A DNA stretch of 52,579 bases from the NCBI GenBank assembly GCA_910585895.1, contig CAJUHY010000012.1, forward strand, positions 1 to 52,579. Direction: 5' to 3'. Source of the stretch: an uncultured Lachnospiraceae bacterium (GTDB taxonomy: Bacteria; Bacillota; Clostridia; Lachnospirales; Lachnospiraceae). A program made the translations under genes and the position numbers. How positions within the stretch are numbered: the first letter of the stretch is position 1; each line of letters starts with the position of its first letter. Below are positions 24,153-32,779 of this stretch, one piece after another. The notes under the pieces are model-generated. The model was not told where the DNA came from. It saw only the letters and a list, made by a program, of their open reading frames with translations, and made no database searches.

Positions 24153-25172
24153 TCAGTCGCCAGTAACATTGTCAAAAACCAAATCCTCATAAGATTCCGG
24201 CGTTGTATCAATAAATTCTGTCCGTCCCATAAAAGATGCCAATTCAAATATGCGGCTTGTCTCTACGGAATATTTACTTTTCTTGATGTAAGCAAGCTCA
24301 TCTTCCGCACTGTTTCCATCAAATTCACATGTAATTTCTGCAGCCTCCTCGGGACTGTCATTGATAAAGTCTACTGCCTGCTTCACCGCATCACACAATG
24401 CCTGATACAGCTTGGGATTCTCGTCATGCAGCTTAACAGACGCCACACCCACAATAAAGGAATCATCCTTACCCCATACTTCCGTAACATCGCTGATTTC
24501 ATGCAGGTTTGACTCTTCCCTCTCCTGGAAAATATATGGGCTTGAGGTCAGGTGGCAGGATACATTCCCGCTCTCTAACGCTGTCATTCCATCGGGATGA
24601 GCCATGGCAACAAGATTGGAATCCAATGAATGAGGGTCCTTCCCAGCTTTCTCCAAAGCCAGTCCCAGAATAATATGCTGGATAGAGCCGATATTGACAA
24701 GGGCAATCTGGTTGCTGCTGCCAATCAGGTCATCAAAGGACTTAATATTCTCATCGTTCGTCATCAAACCATGCTCCTGTCCCGAAAGGTTGGTAAATAT
24801 CTTATAGCCTACCCCCTTGGTAACGCCGGTAACTGCCGGTCCAACTCCCATAAATCCGCCGTCAAGGCTTCCGCCTGATATTCCGGTATTGATATCAGCC
24901 CCGGAACTCATCTGATTCCAGTTGACGGTAACCTTGCCTCCAGTTGCCTCCTCATATGCTTTTTCTATCAGCTTCTGTTCCTTTATAATTCCCAATGGTG
25001 CATACGCAATACCATACTGATAGGCAAGATTCAACGTGACTTCCTGTCCTGCTGCCTCTTTCCCTTCACCTCCAGTTTCTTCAGTTCCCTGTCCGCTCTT
25101 ACCGCAGCCTGCAAACAAAAGCACAGAACTCATACACAATGCCGCCAGCTTGATAATACTTTTCTTTTTCAT
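24153..25172 (-). CDS. ABC importer substrate-binding lipoprotein (NMT1/SsuA-like)
   Basis: 339 residues. The signal peptide ends at LFAGC with the lipidated cysteine at 23. The mature part has the two-lobe layout of NMT1/SsuA/TauA binding proteins (LAYQYGIAYAPLGIIKEQKLIEKAY opening; GSIQHIILGLALEKAG). The substrate cannot be read from sequence; known relatives bind sulfonates, nitrate, thiamine precursors, riboflavin or aromatic acids. It starts 41 bases after the ligase gene with no terminator between them, so it belongs to the Dlt-like operon. Confidence 0.8.
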   Translation of the reverse strand: MKKKSIIKLAALCMSSVLLFAGCGKSGQGTEETGGEGKEAAGQEVTLNLAYQYGIAYAPLGIIKEQKLIEKAYEEATGGKVTVNWNQMSSGADINTGISGGSLDGGFMGVGPAVTGVTKGVGYKIFTNLSGQEHGLMTNDENIKSFDDLIGSSNQIALVNIGSIQHIILGLALEKAGKDPHSLDSNLVAMAHPDGMTALESGNVSCHLTSSPYIFQEREESNLHEISDVTEVWGKDDSFIVGVASVKLHDENPKLYQALCDAVKQAVDFINDSPEEAAEITCEFDGNSAEDELAYIKKSKYSVETSRIFELASFMGRTEFIDTTPESYEDLVFDNVTGD

Positions 25173-25213
25173 TATTTTACTCCTTTATGATATAGAATTA
25201 TTGTTACCGCTGC

Positions 25214-26692
25214 TTACTTCCTGTCTAACAGTTTTACCCTATGAATTTTGCCATTATAGGTTCGTGGGATTTCATCAATCACTTCGATTTCCTTGGGCAT
25301 CTTATTTCCATCAATATACTTCTTCAGAAATTCAAACATTTCTTTCTGCCTGAAATCTTCTTTATCCTGCACAACGACAAACAGCTTAGGAACCTGTCCC
25401 GACAGCCTGTCCTCTTTGGGGACGCAAGCGCAGTCGACAATTTTATCATATTTTCTGGCGCTGTCCTCAATCTCACTGGGAGATATCTTGATACCCTTGT
25501 AGTTGATGACATCATCTTTTCTTCCCAGGGTATACACAAACCCCTCTTCATCTATATATCCTAAATCGTTGGTGAACACATAGCCGCCCTGCATAATCTG
25601 TTCCGTCAATTCAGGCTGATGCCAGTAACCTTTCATATTCATAGCGCCCGCCGTTGCCAGCAGTCCCATATTGTCCTCCGATGATTCTATGGGCTTCCTG
25701 TTTTCATCTGTCACCATAAAAATGGCATTCCTGGTCGGTCTGCCGATACAGCCCGGCTTCTTCCTGTCCCTGTTAAAATCCAACGCACAGGTCCTGCCCG
25801 ACTCCGTGGAACCATAAAAATTATAGAGCCTTGCAGACGGAAAATATGATATCAGCATCTCCTTCACATGTTCCTGCAAAGCCTCCGTCCCCACCTGGAT
25901 ATAATCAATCTGCGGACTGATTTCTGATAATTTCCCCTTCGCCAGCTGCTCCAAAAATAAAATGGCGCTCGGCGACACATCCAAAGCAGTGACATGGTAT
26001 TTATGAATCAAATCAAACACCTGATTGACCCACATCACCCCTTCTATCAGCACTACGGCGCTGCCATTGAGCATATTCGCATAACAGCAGCGCAGCCCAT
26101 GGGAATGACTCAACGGTAAAGGAATCAGTTCCACATTATCCTTTTTCATTTCCGTGCCATAGCTGACATTTTCTGCCAGCGCTATATTATTGCGGTTTGT
26201 CAATTCAATTCCCTTAGAAGCTCCGGTTGTACCTGTTGTATACAATAATTCAGCCGTATCTTCTGCCTTGGGAAAATCAAACGCTGCCGGCAATGAATCT
26301 GCAAAATTTTCTGCACTTTCTGCCAACAATTTTTCCGCAGTCACGCTGCTTACCGGCATATCATATTCTGTACTGTAAACAAACAATTTCGCTTCCGTGT
26401 CCTGGAAGATATTACGTACTCTTTCCTCAGAAGCCCTATGTTCTACCGGCACAAAAATTGCCCCTGCCAACTCACACGCCAGACCGCATATCAGAAACGC
26501 AGCATTCTGCGTACACTCAACCATCACGCAGTCTCCCTTGCAAATTTCCTTTGCTGCCAGCTCCTGTGATACCTGTCTCACCTGCCGCCAAACATCCGCA
26601 TAAGTATACGCTCCGGCAAGGTCTGCTATACAGAGCTTTTCCGGCATATGCTCGGCGTGCTCAGCCACTATCTCTACTATTGACTCAGCCAT
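25214..26692 (-). CDS. Adenylate-forming acid ligase (DltA-like position)
   Basis: A 492-residue ANL enzyme. The AMP-binding motif LLYTTGTTGASKGIELTNRN starts near 150, the YGSTESGR adenine region is near 290, and LGRKDDVINYKGIKISPSEIE and the C-terminal catalytic lysine in PRTYNGKIHRVKL are intact. The first motif and PLPLSHSHGL are closer to fatty/aryl/malonyl-CoA-type ligases than to D-alanine ligase DltA. Its place beside a carrier protein, MBOAT and SGNH protein suggests it loads an acyl group onto the carrier. AGGAGG lies 6 bases before ATG 26692. The substrate is unknown. Confidence 0.82.
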   Translation of the reverse strand: MAESIVEIVAEHAEHMPEKLCIADLAGAYTYADVWRQVRQVSQELAAKEICKGDCVMVECTQNAAFLICGLACELAGAIFVPVEHRASEERVRNIFQDTEAKLFVYSTEYDMPVSSVTAEKLLAESAENFADSLPAAFDFPKAEDTAELLYTTGTTGASKGIELTNRNNIALAENVSYGTEMKKDNVELIPLPLSHSHGLRCCYANMLNGSAVVLIEGVMWVNQVFDLIHKYHVTALDVSPSAILFLEQLAKGKLSEISPQIDYIQVGTEALQEHVKEMLISYFPSARLYNFYGSTESGRTCALDFNRDRKKPGCIGRPTRNAIFMVTDENRKPIESSEDNMGLLATAGAMNMKGYWHQPELTEQIMQGGYVFTNDLGYIDEEGFVYTLGRKDDVINYKGIKISPSEIEDSARKYDKIVDCACVPKEDRLSGQVPKLFVVVQDKEDFRQKEMFEFLKKYIDGNKMPKEIEVIDEIPRTYNGKIHRVKLLDRK

Positions 26693-26704
26693 ATTCTTCC
26701 TCCT

Positions 26705-27985
26705 TTAAACACTCTTGACAAAACCGGCAACTTTATTGCCTTTTGAATCAAATATCCGTATCTTTAATCTTGTTTTTTCTTTCTTAGGCATGGCAATTTT
26801 CAAATTGGGGGATTTTTCCTGTAATAAGATATAGTCTTTATTTTCGTCTTCATAATACACTTCATACTCATAATCATCTTCTTTGGTAGTAATCGGGCGG
26901 ATCTCACAGAACTTACTGCTCTTATCGCGCTTTAACGCCAAACCGATAAATCTCTTGGTTAAATGATTTCTCTTTTGCTCATAAGAATCATAGAATAATT
27001 TTTCTTCGTCTATCTTCCCTGCAAAAAATTCTGCAAACACCCTGCTAAACTTCTCAGCGCCTGCTGCATTCAAATGATTTACATCTCTAAAATCATTATC
27101 CTGTAAATCTAAAATAGCTGGATTTGCCAAATTAAAATCATAATAGGGAACACCATATTGCTCACATAACTCTTTTGCCTCTTTGTAATACACATCGTAA
27201 TTCCCAATAGTCTCCATGGTAAATTCACACAGGGGAATACCAAAACATATCAATTTGATATCATTTTCCCGGCAATACTCCACAGTTTTTTGGAAGTAAT
27301 GCCGATAGTCCTCGCTAACGGGATTTTTAATTGGCTCTCTTATCCCTATCGCCACATTATTGAACTCCGCTGTGAAATGGATAAATCCTTTCCCAACATA
27401 ATGTTCTGTATCAGTGGCATATTCATAATTCTTGTAGGCTTCCGTCCTTTTATTGGAAATCGTCCTTTTCATCTTACTGAGGGAATAAATAGATTTCCAG
27501 TTACGGCGTGTCCGCCAAAATGCATTGACATATTGCTCAGACGGAACGGCATTCAAAAGATACGAAACCCTATTCCACGATGGTTTGAGATAATCTGCTA
27601 CCCTGTAAACTTCATCAAGCAATCCTTCGCCTACCTCTTTTGTTACCCCTTTAGCAGACATTTCCAAATAACAGGTATCTATATCTGCTACTTTATCGGC
27701 TTCTTTCAGCAATGCATAAGAGGTATTGATTCTCTGCGAAGAAGTACTGCAGCTAAAAGTATTTTGGTTCCATACCTCGTCTGTAACCGCAGGATTAAGA
27801 CCACTGTAAACATGGGAGGCCCCCAAAAACAGACTGTCTATGTCCTCCTGCTCATATAGTTCATGCATTTGAATTCTCGCATAGGATTTTGAATCATCAC
27901 TTAACACATAATCCAACCCAAATAAACAGAGTGAAACAAGCATCAGAGTGAATACGCCAACGCCTAATATTTTTAAAACCTTCAT
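26705..27985 (-). CDS. SGNH/DltD-like membrane-anchored acyltransferase or esterase
   Basis: 426 residues from ATG 27985, which starts 4 bases after the carrier-protein stop. A single N-terminal membrane segment (about 6-26) places the rest outside the cell. The catalytic triad of the DltD/SGNH type is visible: Ser57 in LGASHVYSG, and Asp301/His304 in FRDVNHLN. The extra C-terminal 110 residues form a probable beta domain. In Dlt systems DltD works after DltB in moving the acyl group to the envelope polymer. Confidence 0.75.
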   Translation of the reverse strand: MKVLKILGVGVFTLMLVSLCLFGLDYVLSDDSKSYARIQMHELYEQEDIDSLFLGASHVYSGLNPAVTDEVWNQNTFSCSTSSQRINTSYALLKEADKVADIDTCYLEMSAKGVTKEVGEGLLDEVYRVADYLKPSWNRVSYLLNAVPSEQYVNAFWRTRRNWKSIYSLSKMKRTISNKRTEAYKNYEYATDTEHYVGKGFIHFTAEFNNVAIGIREPIKNPVSEDYRHYFQKTVEYCRENDIKLICFGIPLCEFTMETIGNYDVYYKEAKELCEQYGVPYYDFNLANPAILDLQDNDFRDVNHLNAAGAEKFSRVFAEFFAGKIDEEKLFYDSYEQKRNHLTKRFIGLALKRDKSSKFCEIRPITTKEDDYEYEVYYEDENKDYILLQEKSPNLKIAMPKKEKTRLKIRIFDSKGNKVAGFVKSV

Positions 27986-27989
27986 TCTC

Positions 27990-28211
27990 TTAACGCAGCC
28001 TTTCCACCAATGCGGCAATCGCATCCAATGAATTAAAGTTCTCTGAGATAATTTCCTCATAGGGAATCTGTATCCCATATTCTATAGAGATAGTGCCTAT
28101 CATCCCTACCAAGGTGAGGGAATCTAAAATTCCGTCATCTACCAGGTTTTCTGCATGGAAATCCACCTCGGGATATTCCTCTTCTAATAATTTTAATAAT
28201 TCTTCTTTCAT
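27990..28211 (-). CDS. Acyl carrier protein (DltC-like)
   Basis: A 73-residue four-helix carrier protein. The phosphopantetheine serine is Ser31 in DDGILDSLTL. It lies 28 bases after the MBOAT gene and 4 bases before the SGNH gene. In this setting it should receive the activated acid from the ligase and hand it to the MBOAT protein. Confidence 0.85.
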   Translation of the reverse strand: MKEELLKLLEEEYPEVDFHAENLVDDGILDSLTLVGMIGTISIEYGIQIPYEEIISENFNSLDAIAALVERLR

Positions 28212-28239
28212 GTTTTTTCTCCTTTTATATTATGATTTT

Positions 28240-29826
28240 TTAGAAATCTTGATATGCAAATCCTTCCATAGAAAAGTCCACGCCATAGATGCCGAAAACA
28301 AGTATCGCCACTATAACTGCTGCATAGATTAAACTCCTGACAAACCAGTTCCTGTCAAAAACCCACTCGCTAATACTCTTTCCCCTATACTCCTCTATGC
28401 AGTCTACAATAATAATAGCCGCAATGCCCACAAACATAAATATTACTTCCTGCATACATGTACCGTACTTCTCATACACGCTTCTACTCAAGACAGCGTT
28501 CCCATTAAAGTTTGTAAACATATTTTTTACAATACTGCCAGTATATCCTAAGCTGCCCGGTACTGTCAACAACCTTCCCACACAAAACAGCAGATACGTC
28601 CTGATTATTTGGAACAGATGGAAACATTTACTTTCCGCATTGATATGCAGCTTCTGCAAAAGTTTTGTCATCGCCGGGGCAAATGTAACGGAACAGATAA
28701 ATATGAGGGAAAAATATAACCCCCATGCCAGATACGTCGCCCCAGTCCCATGCCACAACCCGGTAGTTGTCCAAATCAACAGCAACGGCACTGCATCTTT
28801 AAAAAATTTGCCTACATTCTTGCCGAACTTCTTTTTAACCTTAGCACATGTTGAGATAAACCGCAAGGATGTTGCCATCGGCATATAAATATAATCCTTC
28901 CACCAGCTGCTCAAAGACATATGCCATCTTCTCCACCACTCCGGTACGCTCTTAGAAAGGAATGGATGGTTAAAGTTCTGGTTAATCTCAATGCCAAAAA
29001 TCATGGAAACACCCTTGGCAATGTCCATATACCCAGAGAAATCAGCGTAAATCCAGGCAGCGCTTAACAAAATAGCAAAAAGCTGTATGCTTCCCGCTGT
29101 GCCTTTGGGCTCCGCCATAACGCCATTGACAAATATGGATATCCTGTCCGCGACAAACAGTTTCTTAAAATAGCCATAGCCCATCCACACAAGCGCATTC
29201 CTTATGCGTTCTCCATCAAAGCGAATTTTTGTCTCATCAAAAAACTGGTTCCCCAACAGACCATACCGTTCAATCGGTCCCTGAATGATATGGGGAAAAT
29301 ATACAATATACAGCAAGAACTTAGCATAATTCTTTTGGCTGCGGTATCGCTTCCAGTACACATCCAATATGTAGCCCAGACCAGAAAACGTATAATATGA
29401 TAATCCCAGCGGCAATGCAATTTCCCACAATGCAATTTCTCCGCTTCCGCCCAGGTATGCAGAAATATTGCTGATGAGTTCCCCAAGCAGGTTAAAATAT
29501 TTGTTCAGAACCAGATTGCCTACGACAAGAACAATCGTTATGACCAAAATTCGCTTGCTCTTCCCTGCCAGCTGCGCCCATACATCCTTATCCTGTTTGC
29601 GGTCCAGCTGCGACTGCCTGTCATTAATTTTATCTATCATATTGGCTGCCAAGAAGAATACTACGCTCATGACAACAGCATACAGCAGATACTTCCAGCC
29701 GCCAAATGCAAAAAACACCAAACTTCCGGCTAAAAGAACCATCCATCTTCCAGAGGGTCTGACAATATAGTATAGAACTGCCAAAACAATTGCAAATAGA
29801 ATAAAATCCATGGTACAAAAATTCAT
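28240..29826 (-). CDS. MBOAT family O-acyltransferase (DltB/AlgI-like)
   Basis: 528 residues with about eleven hydrophobic segments. The MBOAT core has WWRRWHMSLSSW near 303-314 and the catalytic histidine H359 in GLWHGTGATY. These enzymes move acyl groups from a carrier through the membrane to an extracellular acceptor such as teichoic acid or polysaccharide. It is the first gene of the operon; ATG 29826 has GAGG 8 bases upstream. The length is larger than DltB (about 400) and closer to the AlgI branch. Confidence 0.88.
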   Translation of the reverse strand: MNFCTMDFILFAIVLAVLYYIVRPSGRWMVLLAGSLVFFAFGGWKYLLYAVVMSVVFFLAANMIDKINDRQSQLDRKQDKDVWAQLAGKSKRILVITIVLVVGNLVLNKYFNLLGELISNISAYLGGSGEIALWEIALPLGLSYYTFSGLGYILDVYWKRYRSQKNYAKFLLYIVYFPHIIQGPIERYGLLGNQFFDETKIRFDGERIRNALVWMGYGYFKKLFVADRISIFVNGVMAEPKGTAGSIQLFAILLSAAWIYADFSGYMDIAKGVSMIFGIEINQNFNHPFLSKSVPEWWRRWHMSLSSWWKDYIYMPMATSLRFISTCAKVKKKFGKNVGKFFKDAVPLLLIWTTTGLWHGTGATYLAWGLYFSLIFICSVTFAPAMTKLLQKLHINAESKCFHLFQIIRTYLLFCVGRLLTVPGSLGYTGSIVKNMFTNFNGNAVLSRSVYEKYGTCMQEVIFMFVGIAAIIIVDCIEEYRGKSISEWVFDRNWFVRSLIYAAVIVAILVFGIYGVDFSMEGFAYQDF

Positions 29827-30205
29827 TTTCTTTTCCTCGCTTACAGTTTTAATATATTTTCTTATTTTATAATGAGATTATGCTAAAAACCTCTTTTTTC
29901 TTTCATGAAATATTATTTTTCAGCAGATAATTCAAAATCTTTATCTATGATATAAACTGATTGTGATAGAAATATGAAAATAACCATTCTAACCATCTGG
30001 AAATAAAAATCCAGACTATCCTAATTTATTTAAATGAATGGATTTTATTTCGTAAAGTATTTTAGACACAAGGAAAGAACCGTTGCAATAAGTAAGTAAC
30101 TCCTGTTTCATGCAACGGTTCTTTGATTATGGCATGTTCTTTATCAAAACCATACGAAAATCGCCATTCTCTCCCCTTTTTACAGTGATTTCCCTCAAAA
30201 TCAAC
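29827..30205. other. Intergenic region upstream of the Dlt-like operon
   Basis: It is AT-rich and must hold the operon promoter, but I see no convincing -35/-10 pair. It contains the hairpin at 30074-30124 and no supported gene. Confidence 0.4.
30074..30124 (-). terminator. Hairpin terminator after the coiled-coil gene
   Basis: AAAGAACCGTTGCA (30074-30087) and TGCAACGGTTCTTT (30111-30124) form a perfect 14-bp stem. On the minus strand it ends in TTCTTTCCTTG, 82 bases past the coiled-coil gene. Confidence 0.6.
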
Positions 30206-30907
30206 TTATACTTTTAAATCTACTCTCTGATAGAGATATCTCTTCTCTATCCCCTGATAGGCCTCCAGATTGCGCGCCTCCTGCTTGGCAGCAAGTTTCT
30301 GTTCTTCACTCTGCTGCTTCTGCTCCTCCATACGCTGGGCTTCTGCTAATTCTTCCTGCGCCTTTTGAGTTTCCTGCATCTCCTGTGTCTCTTCGGCAAG
30401 CTCCTCGAGTTCCTCGGAATTCTCTTCCACAGCTTCGACTTCCTCGGCAAGGTCTGAGACATCCTCCATCATCTCTTCCATCATACCCTTGTCTTCTTCT
30501 GTGCCCAGAGCCTCCTCGGCCATATCCTCGCGTCTCTCTTCTGCAGTCTTCGGCTCCATGTCCTCAGCAGCCTCTGCAATCTTCTCGCCAAGTTCCTCTG
30601 CCTCGTCCAGCACGTGCCACATCTGCTCATTGTTAAACGCTTTCTTCGCCGCAGCAATTTCTTCTTCATAACTGTGCAGCGCTTTCAGCTTGTCAGCAAT
30701 CTCTTCTATTGTATCGCATTCCTGATTCTTGAGATTCTCTTTCTGCTTCTCCCAAAATGAAACCTCACTCTGAGCCTTCTGCTGCCGCTCTGTCTTGTCC
30801 TGTGCGCTCTTTGTAAGATTATTCTGCAGCACAGGCAGGTTTCCGGCAAAAACAGAACCGCCTTTCTGATAAGTGTCTGTCCCTATATTCGACAACGAAA
30901 TATTCAT
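30206..30907 (-). CDS. Glutamate-rich coiled-coil protein of unknown function
   Basis: 233 residues, no signal peptide or membrane segment. Residues about 35-215 are almost entirely helical and charged with long Glu/Ala/Met/Gln runs, which indicates coiled coil. The N-terminus (MNISLSNIGTDTYQKGG) and C-terminus (YLYQRVDLKV) are less charged. I do not recognise a family. It lies downstream of the hydrogenase genes on the same strand but 162 bases away. Confidence 0.6.
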   Translation of the reverse strand: MNISLSNIGTDTYQKGGSVFAGNLPVLQNNLTKSAQDKTERQQKAQSEVSFWEKQKENLKNQECDTIEEIADKLKALHSYEEEIAAAKKAFNNEQMWHVLDEAEELGEKIAEAAEDMEPKTAEERREDMAEEALGTEEDKGMMEEMMEDVSDLAEEVEAVEENSEELEELAEETQEMQETQKAQEELAEAQRMEEQKQQSEEQKLAAKQEARNLEAYQGIEKRYLYQRVDLKV

Positions 30908-31069
30908 ACCGTACTCCTTTGCTATACTCTGTTAAACACTACATTTCTTGTATATGTTTCGGCATGAATCCCGGAAATCTTTACCACCTTCCAGACACTT
31001 ATACCGCAGAATACGCCACAGAAGCGAACCTCTTAGTTCCTTTCCCGGGCATTCCTGGTTCTATTGAGA

Positions 31070-32767
31070 CTATTTTGATATATAATGTACATGCAGAAGG
31101 TCATGCTCACGATTTTTCAGCAAATCTTTATACAGGGTATCTACCAATGGATTATCTTCACTGCGCTTAATCTGCAGCGCCTTATCATTTTTGTAAAGCC
31201 CTTCGGCACGCATTCGTTTCTCCGTAGAACGCGCAAATGGTTGTCCGGCTCCAGCAACGCAGCCGCCTGCACATGCCATAACTTCCACAAAATCAAAATG
31301 CTCTTCCCCGCTCTCAATCTTTTGGATGAGCTGGTCTGCATTGCCAAGACCGCTGACCACACCGATTCTTACTGTGCGTCCATCTAAGTCAACTGAAAAT
31401 TCCTTAACGCCCTCCATGCCGCGGACACCGCTAAATTCAATCTCTTTCAGCGCCTTATGGCTCTTATCTGCCACCACTCTGCGGACTGCAGCCTCAGTCA
31501 CGCCGCCGGTGGCTCCAAAAATAACCCCGGCTCCTGAATAAATAGAGAACGGCATATCGTATGCCTCCGGCTCAAGACGGTCAAAACGGATACCGATTTC
31601 TTTTAACATGCCAATCACTTCCTCGGAGGTCAGCACGTAATCCACATAAGGGATGCCGTCTTTCTTAAACTCTTCCCTGGAAGCCTCAAATTTCTTAGCC
31701 GTACAGGGCATAATTGCCACGGAAACAGTCTCTTTGCGCTCCTTCTTATCAAGCTTCCTGTAATATTCCTTAATGACCGCGCCAAACATCTGCATCGGGG
31801 ATTTAGAAGTGGAAATATAAGGCATCAGATGAGGATACTTCGTCTCCACAAAACGAATCCAGCCAGGACAGCAGGAAGTAAACAACGGATATTTGCGGTC
31901 CTCTTCCTCCAAACTCTCCACCAATTCCTGAGATTCTTCCATAATTGTCAGGTCAGCGCCCACCGAAGTATCGAAGATAGCATCCACGCCCAACATACGC
32001 AGGGAAGCAATCAACTTGCCGATTGTATTTTCCCCGGGCTCATATCCGTACGCCTCACCGATTGCCACGCGCACTGCCGGAGCAATCTGCACAACTACCC
32101 GCTTATCGGAACTGTGGATTGCCTGCCAAACGTCATGGGTATCGTTCTTAATTGTGATTGCGCCCGTCGGACATACTGCTGCACACTGTCCGCAGTTGAC
32201 ACAGTTCGTGTCTGCAATATCCCTGCCAAAAGCCGTGGAAATCTCCATATCTGCGCCGCGATGTGCAAAATCAATCGCTCCCACATGCTGAATTTCACTG
32301 CAGACCCTCACACAATCCCCACAGAGAATACATTTATTGGGATTACGCACAATCGCCTTGGACGAAGTGTCAATGGGGCGGACAGGATTGGTATTCTCAA
32401 AACGCACACTGGGAATGGAAAACCTATTTGCCAGTTCCTGCAGCTTACATTTGCCGTTCTTCTCACATGTCGTACAATCCCTGCAGTGTGCAGCCAGAAG
32501 AAGTTCCAGAATGCGCTTTCTATGGTAGTAAAGCTGCGGTGTATTCGTGCGGATTTCCATGCCGTTCTTCGGCGGCGCGGAACAGGATGCCACAATGCCG
32601 CCCCGGTTATCCTCAACCACACACATACGGCAGGCTCCATAGATGGACAAATCCGAATAATAACAAAAAGTTGGTAAGATAATTCCTGCTTTGCGGATAA
32701 CCGCAAGGATATTCTTCTCATCGGTGAACGGTACACGCTCTCCGTCAATAATCATATATTTTTCCAT
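31070..32767 (-). CDS. hydA: [FeFe] hydrogenase catalytic subunit of an NADH-linked complex
   Basis: 565 residues. The N-terminal [2Fe-2S] domain has C35, C46, C49 and C62. A His-ligated cluster region has HCRDCTTC (94-101), and two [4Fe-4S] motifs follow (CILCGDC at 146; CVNCGQCAAVCP at 189). The H-cluster domain has TSCCPGW (C300), MPCTAKKFE (C355) and EVMACAGGCVAGAGQP (C499, C503). It makes or oxidises hydrogen in the cytoplasm. With the two genes upstream it forms the trimeric HydABC/Hnd type, which usually couples NADH and ferredoxin oxidation. GGAGG lies 8 bases before ATG. Confidence 0.93.
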   Translation of the reverse strand: MEKYMIIDGERVPFTDEKNILAVIRKAGIILPTFCYYSDLSIYGACRMCVVEDNRGGIVASCSAPPKNGMEIRTNTPQLYYHRKRILELLLAAHCRDCTTCEKNGKCKLQELANRFSIPSVRFENTNPVRPIDTSSKAIVRNPNKCILCGDCVRVCSEIQHVGAIDFAHRGADMEISTAFGRDIADTNCVNCGQCAAVCPTGAITIKNDTHDVWQAIHSSDKRVVVQIAPAVRVAIGEAYGYEPGENTIGKLIASLRMLGVDAIFDTSVGADLTIMEESQELVESLEEEDRKYPLFTSCCPGWIRFVETKYPHLMPYISTSKSPMQMFGAVIKEYYRKLDKKERKETVSVAIMPCTAKKFEASREEFKKDGIPYVDYVLTSEEVIGMLKEIGIRFDRLEPEAYDMPFSIYSGAGVIFGATGGVTEAAVRRVVADKSHKALKEIEFSGVRGMEGVKEFSVDLDGRTVRIGVVSGLGNADQLIQKIESGEEHFDFVEVMACAGGCVAGAGQPFARSTEKRMRAEGLYKNDKALQIKRSEDNPLVDTLYKDLLKNREHDLLHVHYISK

Positions 32768-32779
32768 GTCCGTTCCCTC

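Noticed and set aside
31829..32677. 282-codon plus-strand frame opposite hydA
   Set aside because: Antisense shadow of a well-supported hydrogenase gene.
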